The notes under the pieces are model-generated. The model was not told the origin of the DNA. It ran no database searches and saw only the letters and a program-made list of their open reading frames with translations. A stretch of 64,000 nt of DNA from positions 14,972,476 to 15,036,475 of the forward strand of contig OZ059894.1 of the NCBI GenBank assembly GCA_964057225.1. Direction: 5' to 3'. This document shows positions 12,763 through 24,900 of the stretch, piece after piece. A program made the translations under genes and the position numbers. This stretch comes from Auanema rhodensis (taxonomy: Eukaryota; Nematoda; Chromadorea; Rhabditida; Rhabditidae). How positions within the stretch are numbered: position 1 is the stretch's first letter; each line of letters begins with the position of its first letter.

Positions 12763-15700
12763 CGGTATAAAAAGTAAGAATTATAGCTGAACGTTATAAA
12801 AACGAGTGAGAAAAATTAAAAAAAAAGTGAGAATGAGAGATTGAATAAAATTCTATAATTTCATAAATAATAATATTATAGCTAGCTTAAAACATCTGGA
12901 GTATAGAAACAAAGAGAAAAAATTGTTATTGGCATCAAGCTTGAAACATTAGTTGAAAAGTTGGCAAAGTTTATAGTATTGACTAGGCTATAATGGATAT
13001 AAATGATAAATATTTTTCAACAAAACAAAGAAACAACAAAACAATATTACTGTTAGATCTATGTATATATCTCATTATCCTATTTTAATTGTATTGATAT
13101 TAAATTTGTAACAAACATAACAAAGAGTACATTCTAAATTAAAATTTTATTGTGTCAAATAGATTCAGAAACAGCTGACTTGAAACTTTTTATAACCTTT
13201 TTAGAACAATTTTCATTGAAAAGAGCTTTTTTTTAAGTTTTAAGTTCTAATGTTTGTGAATTGAAAATATTCGAATCAGCTCTTATATCTTTCATTGTCT
13301 GTATTTGACAGGAGTAAAATATTCGAAAAGAGATCGATCTCCAATTATTCAAAGAAATTATACATCTGGAATGGACATAAGAAGGCTTCGGAAGAAATTT
13401 CTGAGAAATACTTCATCAAAGAAAAAAAAAGAAAAAAGTTTCATACATATTTCTTGGCTTCATTGAAATTGGTATCCACGAAAGGTGAGAACACACATAC
13501 TATGTCATAATTATGTTGGAAACAACTTTGGATATACATATACATCCATGTATACATATATTAAAATTCAATTGAAAATTCAAAAAAACCAAATATAAAC
13601 AAATAAAAAAAACAAAACTCAAGACCAGTTCATAGTCTATGAGCTGAATAGTTCAGTCAATGAACTTTGAAAACTAAAAATTATTTATTAGCTAAAGATT
13701 GGAAAGTGTTCGTTTGGAAAGCAGTATTAATGTGGACAAAATTCGTCATAAAAATGAAAAAATTCAAAATTGTTCACAGTTCACGAATTGTTTTTGTGCA
13801 GCATGACGTAGAAAAGAAGAGAAGTCAAGAAAGCTAAAAGAGAAAGAAGAGAGAGACAGTAGAAAGGAATTTTAAAAAAGTTTATTCTCATCCTATAAGT
13901 ACATTTTTTCAGAATTAAAATAACAATAACCAAAATGATTAAAATGAAATTTGCAGGAAAAAAATGAATATTAAAAAGCGGGAAAAAGTGAATATTTTAC
14001 ATGAAAAATCATAGAAAATCTACATGTTATATATTTTAATATCTAATTTAGCATTCAAGCACACTGGCGTCCTTCTACTGATGTAATGAAAAATTGAGAG
14101 ACACCTGCTCTGTTGTAACTGAAAACGTTAATTTTCACGTATATCTAGCATGGAACTATAACTCAGAGTTCAAGATATAATATGTGTAGACAATATTCTT
14201 TGAATAAGATCGAATAGTAGAAGAACTGAACATATTGGCACATGGGCACATATATATGAATACTAGCATTTGCTAAAGGAGAGCCTTCTTTTGATGAGCT
14301 TCTGTTAAAATGATTGAGCATAATATACTCCCACACTTGGAATTTGACGTAATATTATAACATGCAAACATTTTTTGTATACTTCTATCAACAATTTATT
14401 AGATTTTGATCCAAATATGAGCTATACGCTGTAACATGCTCTGAAGCACTGCAGCTTGGAAGTCTTCTTACAAGCGTCATGATGCCCAAAATAAAAAAGG
14501 GAATATGAAACATGTGAGAAAAAATGACAGAGAATTAGGGAAAAAAGTGAATACAATGGAGATAAAAACAGAAAAAAAACCAATGAGAATGAGACTGACG
14601 TATGTGATAATTGAACTGAAAATGTCTCATCAAGGCAAATTGATCGAGTTGCAAGCTGTCGTTAAATTGAAAATAAGGTATAATGATTATTGAAGAAACC
14701 GTTGAAAAGTGATTTATCTGTTCTAAAGAAGAAGATGAAGATTGTTGATATGGCTGCAACAATGGAACAGCCTAACAGAATGTCTGTATAGTAATTAAGC
14801 TCAATGAGTAAAATTATCAAATGAATACTAAATGGTATATACATATATAGATATTTATATATTTATATAATACATAATAATAAGAAAATGAGAATAAAGG
14901 TGAATGAATTATAATAAACATTTACTCGAAATGTCAAGTGATTTTCCAAATGTAACATGAAATCTCAATCTAAAATGGATAGATAGATAGATAGATGTAC
15001 ATATACATACATAGTATATGTATGTATATATACATATAGTATATAGTATATATAGAATTATGATAAAGTAACACAAGATGAAGAAGAAAATAATCATTGT
15101 TATTAGAAATTGTGATTGTATGCTTAGTACACTTTAGATTATTTAGTTTTAAAAAGAATATATTACTCAATAAAAACGTTTAAATATGTGCTTTCAAAAT
15201 ATTTAATTATACATAGATATCTAAAGATTATATAAAATTATTTTGTTTTTATATATTTATGTACATGCTTATATACATGTATATGTTTTGATACTTTTTC
15301 AACAAAATAATACAATGATATGTAGAGAGATCAAACAATTATAGGAAAAAAAGCAAAATTATCATTGGAATGTATGAATATAAGATGTTGTTTCCGCTAA
15401 ATCTTAGATGAGACCTCCCTCAAAACTGGGCAAAACAAAAAATTTCTCAGGTAAGATTATTAATTCATTCTTGCAGAAAAGAATCCATGCAGCACATAAA
15501 TACGTATATAACAATCTTCTGAAAATCTTTAACCAACTTTTTTAGGAAAAGTTGCTGAATCAATTTCTGTTCAAGAGATTTGTTATGTAAATTACTCGAA
15601 TGACTATGTTGATATTCAGCTGAGGATAGCATGGTCGAGATAGATAGCTTTCTTAGAGTTTATTCAAACTAGAAAGATCAAATGAAGAGCAAACGTGGGA

Positions 15701-18700
15701 GTTACTTGAGATAAAGAGAGAGGGGAAGTGAAAGAGAGTAGTAGTAAGAGAAGAATCCTGAGATAGAAATGAGTACATGGAGAGATAAATAGATAGATAC
15801 ATTGACGAAAGTGGTGTAAGTATATGTAAGTCAAAAGATTATTAAAGAGACTGAGAAGACGACGATGAAGAAGAAAAGAGGAGCATTGCTCAATTCTCTT
15901 CGTGTCAGTACCTATGGAATAGATTTTAGATAAAGGCAAAAATGACTCTCATAGAGAATTAGATTGAAAAGGAAGTGAGAAGAAAAGAGAAGAGACGCTC
16001 TTGCTTAATTCTCTTTCTGAATATTCAGACTAATAAAGGGATGTCATGAGACAGCAATATTAGAATTTTGAATTAAGTTTCGAACCTCTGTGTGACCAAG
16101 TGGAATAATATAAAAAAAAGAAATATTAAGTCTTTATAACTGAAATGAGTAAGATGAGGGAGAGGTAAAAAGTGCTGGCGGCCTTTAATTGAAAAAAAGG
16201 CGTGACTAATAACAGAAAATATGAAAAAAAGCAGTAAACAAAGCAAAATTTTATAAATGTATGCATAACTATGATTTATAGCTTTAACAAAAAAAGCTGT
16301 GATTACATCAGAAAAAACACATAAATATACTATTTTGAATTGTAATCGTAAAGAATTTTTTCATTAATTTTTCATAGGCAAAATGTCCGAGACAATCAGA
16401 ATCATCAGTGTTTTTGGAATGGAAAAGAAAAAAATTTCAATAGGAGATTTAATTACGCTGCAAATGAAAATTAGATCAAATGTGAACTGTCTAAGCCGTA
16501 ATTTCATTATTCATACAAAATTTTCGGGTGGGACTAATGTAATGAGCACAACAATTATTTAGGAAATGTACAAGCTTTAGATTTTCACCGAGCAATATGG
16601 GTCGAAAAGCTCAACGGATGATTAGCCGAGACACTTATTCAAGAACAGAATAGCTATAATGCAATTTATAGTCATGAGACAAACGATTATTAGTGTGTTG
16701 AAACTAATTTAAATTGATAGTGAAATGGTTCACGTGCGTGAACTTGTAGAGCGAACGCCTTTCATTGCATCTTATGCATATGTGTGAAGCGGTTGCATTA
16801 TCTCAATTCATATATTTTATTATAGTTTAGCTATTTATATACAAAAATAATAATGAATTATATAGAGAAGCATACAAAAATGACAACAATCAATCATTTT
16901 TTATATTCTGAAAGAACGCAACAAGTGAATGCATCAAAAATGATAATTCTAGAATGTTCTGTAAAATTTGTATAGTAAATCGTATTATTAGAAAACAACA
17001 AATTGCTGAGGAATACTACTTATTCATTATATTCTTCAAAGTACTCTCAATTACAAGAACATTGAATTGTAAATCAACAGAATGTTACTTGAAAGTATGT
17101 AAATTGATGAAAAGAATGGATTGATAAATTGAAAATGCTTTAATATTATTTCAAATATTCTATATTAATATTATAAAGAAATTAAAGCAAATGTGCATGA
17201 TTTTTTCTAGGAATTGATAAAGAACACTTTTCATACAAACATCTGGTGGTGTTTAATTCAGAAGTTGAATAAATCTCTCTGAACTTCAAATAGTTTCTGA
17301 TCGTTTCGGAATAATTGTTCTTCTCTTTTTTCGTCCAATCACAATGACTGTGCTCATTCTCACCTAATTATGGCTACCGTAACATTTGAAATTACATTGA
17401 TTTCGCAGATGATGCTTCAAATGTCACGGAATATTTGGTCAGAAATCTAGCTGGCGGATGCAGAATCTTCTGAATAAACTCAAAGAAAACGAAGTGACAT
17501 AAATTTTTATTATCAATATGATTTTGATATTATTAACCAAATGAAAAAATAAGTTTGCTATTAATTGATTCGAATCTGACTAAGCATGATTATCGGTTTC
17601 ATTCTTGTAGGCAATTTCGGATCAATTGAAGTTTCCGTCAGAGTTTACGTTTATATTTATCTTCGAAAATAACCATGAAATGAAAAATTTCCCAGAAAAG
17701 ATTTTATATAATTTTGGCTGCTTTTCTTACTCATTTCGAAAGAAAAACTCTCTTCTGGTTCTAATGATTGGTCCATGGAAAGCGTGAACTACCAAACTTC
17801 AACTAACTTCAGGATCATCATATGAAATGCGTGAAAGATAAATATGAAATGAATGAAAATAGAGAAGAAGAAAGCATATTAAAACTTGAACTTGATTAGA
17901 GGTCAAGCTTATTCTTCAATCATATGACGTAAAAGGGATATGTTATAATAGCAATAACAAACATACTTACTATAACATGAGAAAAAACTGCCAAACCAGG
18001 GAAAAGGTATTTTCATGTAAACTAGGTTGTATGAGAAGAATTTCCAAACGTTTTGATAGTATGTATCTATGGAAAAGTTGGTCTATCAAAACTTGCAAAT
18101 ATCAAAAAGGATTCTCTTAGAATATGAGGAAGAAGCCAGATTTATTTTAATCAAGGAAAGGCTTAATACAAGATTAATTTGCGGATGAAATTTTACTGTG
18201 GTAGTTTTAACTATGAATGTTCCTAATACAATTGTATTATAAAGAAAACACCATGAAATACTAAAAATATAAAGAAATTATTCTTATTTAAGTTATAAAT
18301 AATCTTTGAATTTACTTCGGGAATATGAGCCAAAAAAATAAAATAAGAAAATTGGGCAGAGCTTGGGAATTATTTAAAATAGAATTGAATGATTGGAAGT
18401 AATAATCATAGGGCGAAAATGACATAGATATGTATATATAATATATACAAATATCTATATATATATATAAAGAGAAAGAAAATAGAAAAAAGAGAGAATA
18501 ATTGAAATTTCTAAATGCAACCATATAATTAGAAAAAAACTATATGAATGGATATTTACCCGACGTGATGCACCACGTGGATGGAAGATATATTATGTTA
18601 ATGAGCATCAGAGAAACATCATATAGATCTCTGGCATATTGTCTTGCGAAGAATATCTGAATCAGCTTAAACTTAAAGCTTAACTTATTTAAAATAAAAA

Positions 18701-18875
18701 TTAAATATTAATTGTATCACCAAACATATCTTTAGTCTGGGTTTTAATGTTGACTACCTAATATGTATATTTCTTGGTAAGTAAAACAATATGGAGGAAA
18801 AACATTTATATATTGAGAATTACAGTTCAAAAAGATAAAGCTAGCATTATGTAAAATGATAAAAAGTTTGAAATA

Positions 18876-18895
18876 TAATATATATATATATATAT
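18876..18895. repeat. (AT)n microsatellite
   Basis: About ten AT units in AT-rich noncoding DNA. Confidence 0.85.
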
Positions 18896-20256
18896 GGTCT
18901 ATAGAAGATAATAATAATGATAATTTCTAAACTTTTATTGAAATATCATCAGCATAGTTATACTAATAACTGAATATATTTCAATCATAACATTCTTAAG
19001 AAACATAAGCCCTCATCAAAAATGTAAATATTATTTTAACAACATTGTATAAATTGATAACACAGTTTAACGGATTTGATTTCTGAGCTATGAAAGCTTT
19101 GAACTTTTATTTTATTTTATAATAAAGAAAATTCTTTCATTTCCCCAGAAAATTCTCCAAATATGTTATCTATTGATGATTTGATGGATAATAATCGATG
19201 ATACTCTTTCAGTTACCAAAACTATTGTTCTAAGATTTTGGTATAATTGAGTTACAAAAAAAACAAAATATCTATCGAACACCTAGACTCGAAATAAATA
19301 TTAATTTTTGATTTTCCATGACTTCAAACTGAGAAATCACGCGTTTTTCTAATTAATTGTGAAGATTTCATTACAAACTTCAGACTTCTTAGTAAATCTA
19401 TTGTTAAAATTTCATTAATTTCATTTAATATTTGATTGTTCTTATATAGCTGAGCCAAAGGAAGTCAGCGATAAATCATCTTTTAAAAACTTTCAGACAT
19501 GCCACTGAAATGTGATTTCGCACCAAACAATTATATTATATTATTATAAATTCCATGAATATAATACTGGATTATGTTAGGGAATTTACTTATTATAAAA
19601 CTGGGGAAACAATAAATATTAAAAATAAAATAAAAGAAACACGAAAAGAAAGTTTTTTAACAAAAGCAAAAAGTTGAGAAAATAAGTAAAAAAGAGATTG
19701 TAGAAGAGATAATGGACAAGATGTTTATGACAGAGTATCATCTCTATCATCTACACCATTGTGATGAGAAAGCAAAGCACAGTTTACTGATTAAAGATAT
19801 CACATTATTAGAAAATGAAAGATGAAAAACTACATAATTGCTAATAAAGACTGTTGCATTTCAAAGGAATTTCAATAGAAACTCAAGTTTCAATTGAAAT
19901 TATAAAGATATAGACATGTGAGAACAGATATGTATCAAAAAAAACAACAAAATACAGAAACAAAAGAGAGAAGTTGATTGAGAAAAACAAAAAAAGGAAA
20001 TATATTTAGACGATAAGAATTAATACTTTGAAAAGAAAGAAAATGTATGAAAACTAACTCATTATCATCATCATATATTCTGATTATTAATATCGTTGAC
20101 AAAAAAAATATATATAAAGCTTGAAATTGAAAACTTCATAGTTTTATTCGGCTTTAAGTACATATAAGAACGGATTCAGTTGTTCAGGGCGTTTGGCTGG
20201 AACCCAGTTGATTTCTGAAACGAATAGATATAGATTTGAGGACAAAAAGGAAGATT

Positions 20257-20345
<89 letters not shown>
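20257..20345. repeat. Compound (TC)n(TA)n(TC)n microsatellite
   Basis: A TC run passes into about fifteen TA units and then, after a short ATTCT spacer, into a second and longer TC run. The minus-strand open frame through it encodes only RE and IY dipeptide repeats and is a repeat artefact. Confidence 0.9.
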
Positions 20346-20349
<4 letters not shown>

Positions 20350-20767
20350 GGTATATATTCATAATTCTATATATACATAGATATATATAATACGAAAAAA
20401 CAAACAATTGCTCTAATAATAAAAAAATATATTAATAAGTCTTGCTGTCTTCATCATAGGGTCGACTAATTCAGTTTTGAAATATTTATATAGTAATATG
20501 CTCAAGAAAAAAATTAATATTTTTAATATATGTATAATAATACAGATTATTTTAATTAAATTTATGCATTAATTTGTGTTTTAAAAGTCATCTGAATGAT
20601 ATAAATAGCAAATAGACTTATATTAAGTATTATATAATGTGAGAAGATTCATTCTCATGAATTTCATATAAACAATGAATTGCGTATTATTTCCAATTAT
20701 TCAAAGGAACAGTTATAGCATCTAAAAGAAATGAAACCGGGTAATGACGTAATATGAAAGTAAGAGT

Positions 20768-20772
<5 letters not shown>

Positions 20773-20811
<39 letters not shown>
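20773..20811. repeat. (GA)n microsatellite
   Basis: About nineteen GA units on the plus strand, about 430 bp after the TC-rich compound repeat. Confidence 0.9.
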
Positions 20812-20819
<8 letters not shown>

Positions 20820-21355
20820 TGGTGGGGGATTGAAGAGAAAAATGGAAGAGAGAGTAAGGTTTAAAAGGTGAAGATAAAAGATGATAAATTATTTATTAGA
20901 AATAGTTTGAAAACGTTTCAGCTCAATTAAAACAAAAACAAGTTTTTAAAAACTTCCATCGAATTTACTTATATGGAAAAAAATTATTTGTTTGATATTG
21001 TTGAACATTGAATTTATTCCAGGAAAAAAGTAAAATTAAAAAAAAAAGATTAACATGGAACAACAATCCTTCTTTCCTTCAATTAATTCAATTAATCTTT
21101 TTAATTTTTGTTTTATTATTAGAGTTACATGCATATCTAATTGATGTTCAATCTTTCAAGATATATAAAAAGAAGTTTCACAATAATGTTTTTTGTAAAT
21201 AATAGAAATATTCGTGAATATTCTTTGATTTTTATGAATAGTTTGATGTGAAAATAGTGAAAAGAGTTGTTAATGTCTCGATTACAGCTTCACAATATCC
21301 ATAAAAGAAAGAGATTTTTCATTAAAAAAAACAAAATTAGCTATGCAACTTTCTA

Positions 21356-22682
21356 TTAATGTTTTGACGAGAAGTTTGGAATATGTAAAACCTTACTGTT
21401 GCAAAAATTTTGAAGACTAATAACTTTTTTGATTAAAAGAACGAAATATAACAAACCTTTAACTATACATGATTCCCATTCATTCTGAGTTAACTTCTTA
21501 TTTCCATCATTATCACATGTTTTAAATAAACTTCGACTGCATGTTCGAAATCGTTTCCATTGAAGCAATAGAACCTTGTAAGGTCGCCATTCAGATCTTT
21601 CTAATACCTCAAATTATTTATTTTTTATAAATATTATAAATTATATTTAAAAACTAACTTTATTTTTATTCTTATCTAATCGATTAAATTTCCAAATCAA
21701 GGCTGCATCCCGATCTATTTTATTGCTTGTCACATTTCCTAAATGTCATTTTTTTTTTCAAAAAAAAAAGAAAGAAAATAAAAATTATCCAAGCTTTTTA
21801 AATTGAATAGGTCTATTCGACTTCAGAAAGATCAATGAACATTTCTCGAATTTATTTCATAGAAAATAAATTTTACCGCAACAATTAAATTTTTCTAAGA
21901 AGCATGATCTTATGCTTGAAAATATAATTATTTGAATTATGAAAAGTTTTTTTTAGCTTTTTTATGTCAAATATACCTGCCATTATAAGTTCTGTTTCTA
22001 ACGAGGAGACTAAGCGACGAAGAAACCTTAATCGTCGATGAGCCGCACACCCTAAACATTTATCCATTTACTTTAACAACTTTCATAAACTCCATTGAAA
22101 CGAACTTTGCTTTGGTTTGCGTTTAATAGGCTTTTCCTCTGGGCATCTCGGCTTATCAATAAGTGACGTTGTACCTAAAATTGGAAAAGTAATAAAACAA
22201 GCTGATTTAAAAACAATAAAAAACCTGGAATTGGCTCGCCACTGTTACTATGAACACACCAACAGTATTGTGTCTGTTCATGGCACTGCACTTGTTGGTA
22301 AAGTCTCAAAAAGGTATGCATCGATAAGTAAAGACTTCATGGGGGAAAAACGTACGAGCTGTTTTTAGAAGAACAAGCTGGTATGTAAACTATAAGATCT
22401 CCGGCTGCCCGTCGTGATAAGCTCTTTTGACGCTGGGAGAAACAATCCAATTGAATTAAATTTGACTGAGTAGGTGAAGTTGTAGTGGCTTCATTGTTAG
22501 GTAAAACTAATTTTGCTATAATAAGAAGTATCGTGATATTTCTCCAGTACAATGAATTTGAAGACAATACCTAGTTTAGAATCTTGACTAGATATAGAAA
22601 GAATAGAATATTCATCCAATGGAGATCCGAAAACACGGGTAAGCACAACAAATAGATAGGAGTACAGTATCAATAAATGCAT
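21356..22682 (-). CDS. SMOC-like secreted calcium-binding matrix protein (thyroglobulin type-1 + EC domain)
   Basis: The start at 22682 gives a signal peptide (MHLLILYSYLFVVLTRVFG). Next comes a Thr/Ser-rich linker and then a thyroglobulin type-1 domain: CFSQRQ, then YIPAC, then QVQCHEQTQYCWCV and GEPIPG, which are the diagnostic CWCV core and its flanks. A basic stretch leads to an EC-type helix (LRFLRRLVSSLETELI). A degenerate EF-hand follows (ALIWKFNRLDKNKNK...SEWRPYK), then a second EF-hand, FKTCDNDGNKKLTQNEWESC, with paired cysteines. SMOC proteins are extracellular modulators of BMP signalling and matrix; that role is known for the family and inferred here. Introns are about 50 bp. The join near 22020 uses a GTTCGT donor and is uncertain. 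The last 20 or so residues depend on whether a very short (33-40 nt) terminal intron near 21445 is removed. Confidence 0.8.
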
Positions 22683-22902
22683 TCAATGTAATCTGGAAAA
22701 ATAAAATTAGATATGAATATCACATATAAAAAACGAGAAAAGAGTGAATATCAATATCTTATCATTATTTTTATACAGTGTTAACCGAAAATAAGAAAAA
22801 AGGAATAGGATTGTTTCTTTTTTAAATTAACAAAATTTTAAATTATCAGGTACGTTTCATTTTCTAATTTGCATGAAATACTAATATGGATCTGATCATT
22901 AG
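22683..22902. promoter_or_regulatory. Region upstream of the SMOC-like gene
   Basis: AT-rich sequence between the SMOC-like start and the first decayed MRG-like fragment. It should contain the promoter, but I recognise no TATA box or other motif. Confidence 0.3.
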
Positions 22903-23073
22903 AGCCAACAAGAACCAGTAATTATAAATGAAGATGAATACTAGGAAATCTTGCAAATATTTGCAGAAAATCCAGAAGACGATGCTTATGCTCAAAGATC
23001 TGTGCATCTAGTTATATTTAGAGCTAGTCAAGGCGAAGCTTTCTTTAGCCAATTGAAGCCACCCACACAATAA
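22903..23073 (+). pseudogene. Decayed MRG-domain C-terminal fragment
   Basis: After an AG acceptor, one frame reads EPVIINEDEY-stop-EILQIFAENPEDD, then YAQRSVHLVIFRAS. This resembles the QYAEIL...YGAPHLLRLFV segment near the C-terminus of MRG15/MRG-1 chromatin proteins. An in-frame TAG interrupts it, and the frame ends after PPTQ. No upstream exon of the same copy is recognisable. I read it as the relic of one copy. The similarity is from memory of the family and is moderate. Confidence 0.4.
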
Positions 23074-23569
23074 AAGTAGTTGAAACCTATGTTATATACT
23101 CTTTCAATGTTCTTGAAGTACTTAGATCGGAATGATAGCATAGGATTGAGCTAGGAATAGAGCCAAGTTTAAAGGTTTTGGGAGAGTACAAACCAAAACG
23201 TTTTCAACTTTAAATGAGTTGGAAAGAAAATAATTATACGCATATTAAACGATATGACATTTATACCGTTTGAAATGAGATTGGGCTGTTTTATGAAAAT
23301 GAATAATTGAGAATCATTGAGAGAAGAAAAAGAGAATAAGATGAAGAAATAAGAAGACAGTGTAGAGATATACAAACGAGAAAAGTTATAGAGCCGTTAA
23401 ATCGTCATTGCTGTCGTTAAATCCGACCTCAGTAGAGCCTGATCATTCACCGTAAACTACATAGTTGTCCTCGGCATCTTATGATCAACACATAGAAGGC
23501 CAATGTGCCTTCATTCACACATTGAACACTACTGTCTGTACGAAAACGTATTTTCTCATCTGCTAATTA

Positions 23570-24030
23570 TTGTTTCAGCTTGAGAAACAACAGGCATGTC
23601 AGATGGGTAGATCCTTTTCATGGATCTGCTTGCCATCCGAAATTTGTAAAGTTTCAAAAAACATGAAAATAATAGAGGGCAGATGTAACATATTTTACGG
23701 TGATGATTCACATAAAATGACGTCATTAGTCAGCTACTTAGGCCGACAGAAACGGTTGTTAGCATCATCGCTATCATCTGATGACGAGAGTTCAGGAAAA
23801 GAGGATAAAACAAAGTTTATAGTGGACATTAAATTCCGTTTAAAAATATTCGATGATTTGAAGAAGTTCGTACAAGAAAATCTAGGCCCCCAAAACCACA
23901 TTAGACTCAATGGTAATTGAAAAAAATGTAGATGCTATGATCCAGAAACATTGTGACATTAACACAACTGGAAAGAAAAGGAAGAAACTTGAACACCTGG
24001 ACCAAAGCATGGCCAGTCATAGTAGAGAAC
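23570..24030 (+). pseudogene. Decayed MRG-like gene, N-terminal half
   Basis: This is a second, separate relic. After TTTCAG one frame gives SLRNNRHVRWVDP, which resembles the end of an MRG15-type chromodomain (GWNKNWDEWVP). A frame change leads into an acidic linker (SSDDESSGKED). Then follows FIVDIKFRLKIFDDLKKFV, comparable to the start of the MRG domain (VEVKVKIPEELKPWL). The frame closes at 23919, but the shifted frame continues VIEKNVDAMIQKH and KKRKK, matching the PAKKNVDSILEDY region. At least two frame changes and several stops mean no intact protein. It lies just past the 3' end of the STAR-KH gene, on the opposite strand. Confidence 0.5.
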
Positions 24031-24900
24031 TTGTAAAATAATGAATATTCGCATAACAAAACATAAGAAAATCAAAATGTACGTGTCTACGAGAACCGGA
24101 GCAAACAATGTAATGCTTTGGGTAAACGAATTTGAGTTTAAATTTCGGGACTCAATAACTTTATATATCGATTAACTTCATTTCCTTTTTTTGTCCAGGA
24201 ATTCAGTTACATACGTCTCAAACACTTTTGTACAGAAACGTTTATGGCTAAAAAAAGAAAACAATTTAATACAAAAATAACACAACGTCCAATCACAGAG
24301 CACTGGAGAAAGCTGCAAAAAATTCTTTCAACTCGTGATCAACGCGTTAGAATATTAGGAGAATAGCCTGGTAAGTAAGACAACATGCCTTCCGAATATG
24401 AAAACGTAACAAGAGCTCATCAGGTATGTAAAATATAAAAACGACCTAAGATACTAGCCAAACAGCAAAAACTGGAACAAATAAAGGGCTAGAATCACAG
24501 AATTTGGAGAGGTAAAAACCACGAGGTCAAAGGTAAAACAAGTGAGACTAATGTAAAGCAAAACGATAGACAATATGGATGAATAAAAATGAATAACAGA
24601 AAACTTAAACAACATTCACAAGAAAACTCGAAACAGGAAGAAATTTGGAAGGATTTCAAATTATTACATAGAAATCTACATTTTTCAAGTACAAACATTA
24701 GAATTATACGAACAGGAACGAGTGTGCTACCTTTCTGGTCTAGCACATATTTGACATGAAAATTATAAAAAAGTCCAAATTAAGAGAAAAATATAACGAA
24801 AACATTAGAAATCTAGTTTCGGCCCTCAAAGGGTCAAATATAAGAAGGTAAGGATAACAGAGAAAGAGATGAAAAAAAAGTTTTAGTCACCTCTGAGACC
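24031..24900. other. Intergenic, 3' side of STAR-KH gene
   Basis: Sequence following the MRG-like relic and preceding the STAR-KH stop. Around 24200-24365 there is a further open stretch with Lys-rich translation and stops that could be more of the relic, but I cannot align it. Alternative 3' exons of the STAR-KH gene, which related genes have, could lie here but are not recognisable. Confidence 0.4.

Larger units (their letters stand above)
12399..21355. other. Gene-poor, microsatellite-rich stretch
   Basis: Nearly 9 kb without a supportable gene. It contains (GA)n at 12729-12759, a GATA run near 14977-14996, (AT)n near 18876-18895, a compound (TC)n(TA)n(TC)n tract at 20257-20345 and (GA)n at 20773-20811. 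Between these lies AT-rich sequence with purine-rich plus-strand blocks (for example 15680-16030). The short open frames are low-complexity. The part just above 12398 should include the receptor gene promoter, but I recognise no element. Confidence 0.6.

Noticed and set aside
14505-15170. Several overlapping open frames near 14.5-15.2 kb on both strands
   Set aside because: Low-complexity AT- and TA-rich sequence with no family similarity or exon structure.
20144-20407. Minus-strand open frame across the compound microsatellite
   Set aside because: It encodes only RE and IY dipeptide runs from the TC and TA repeats.
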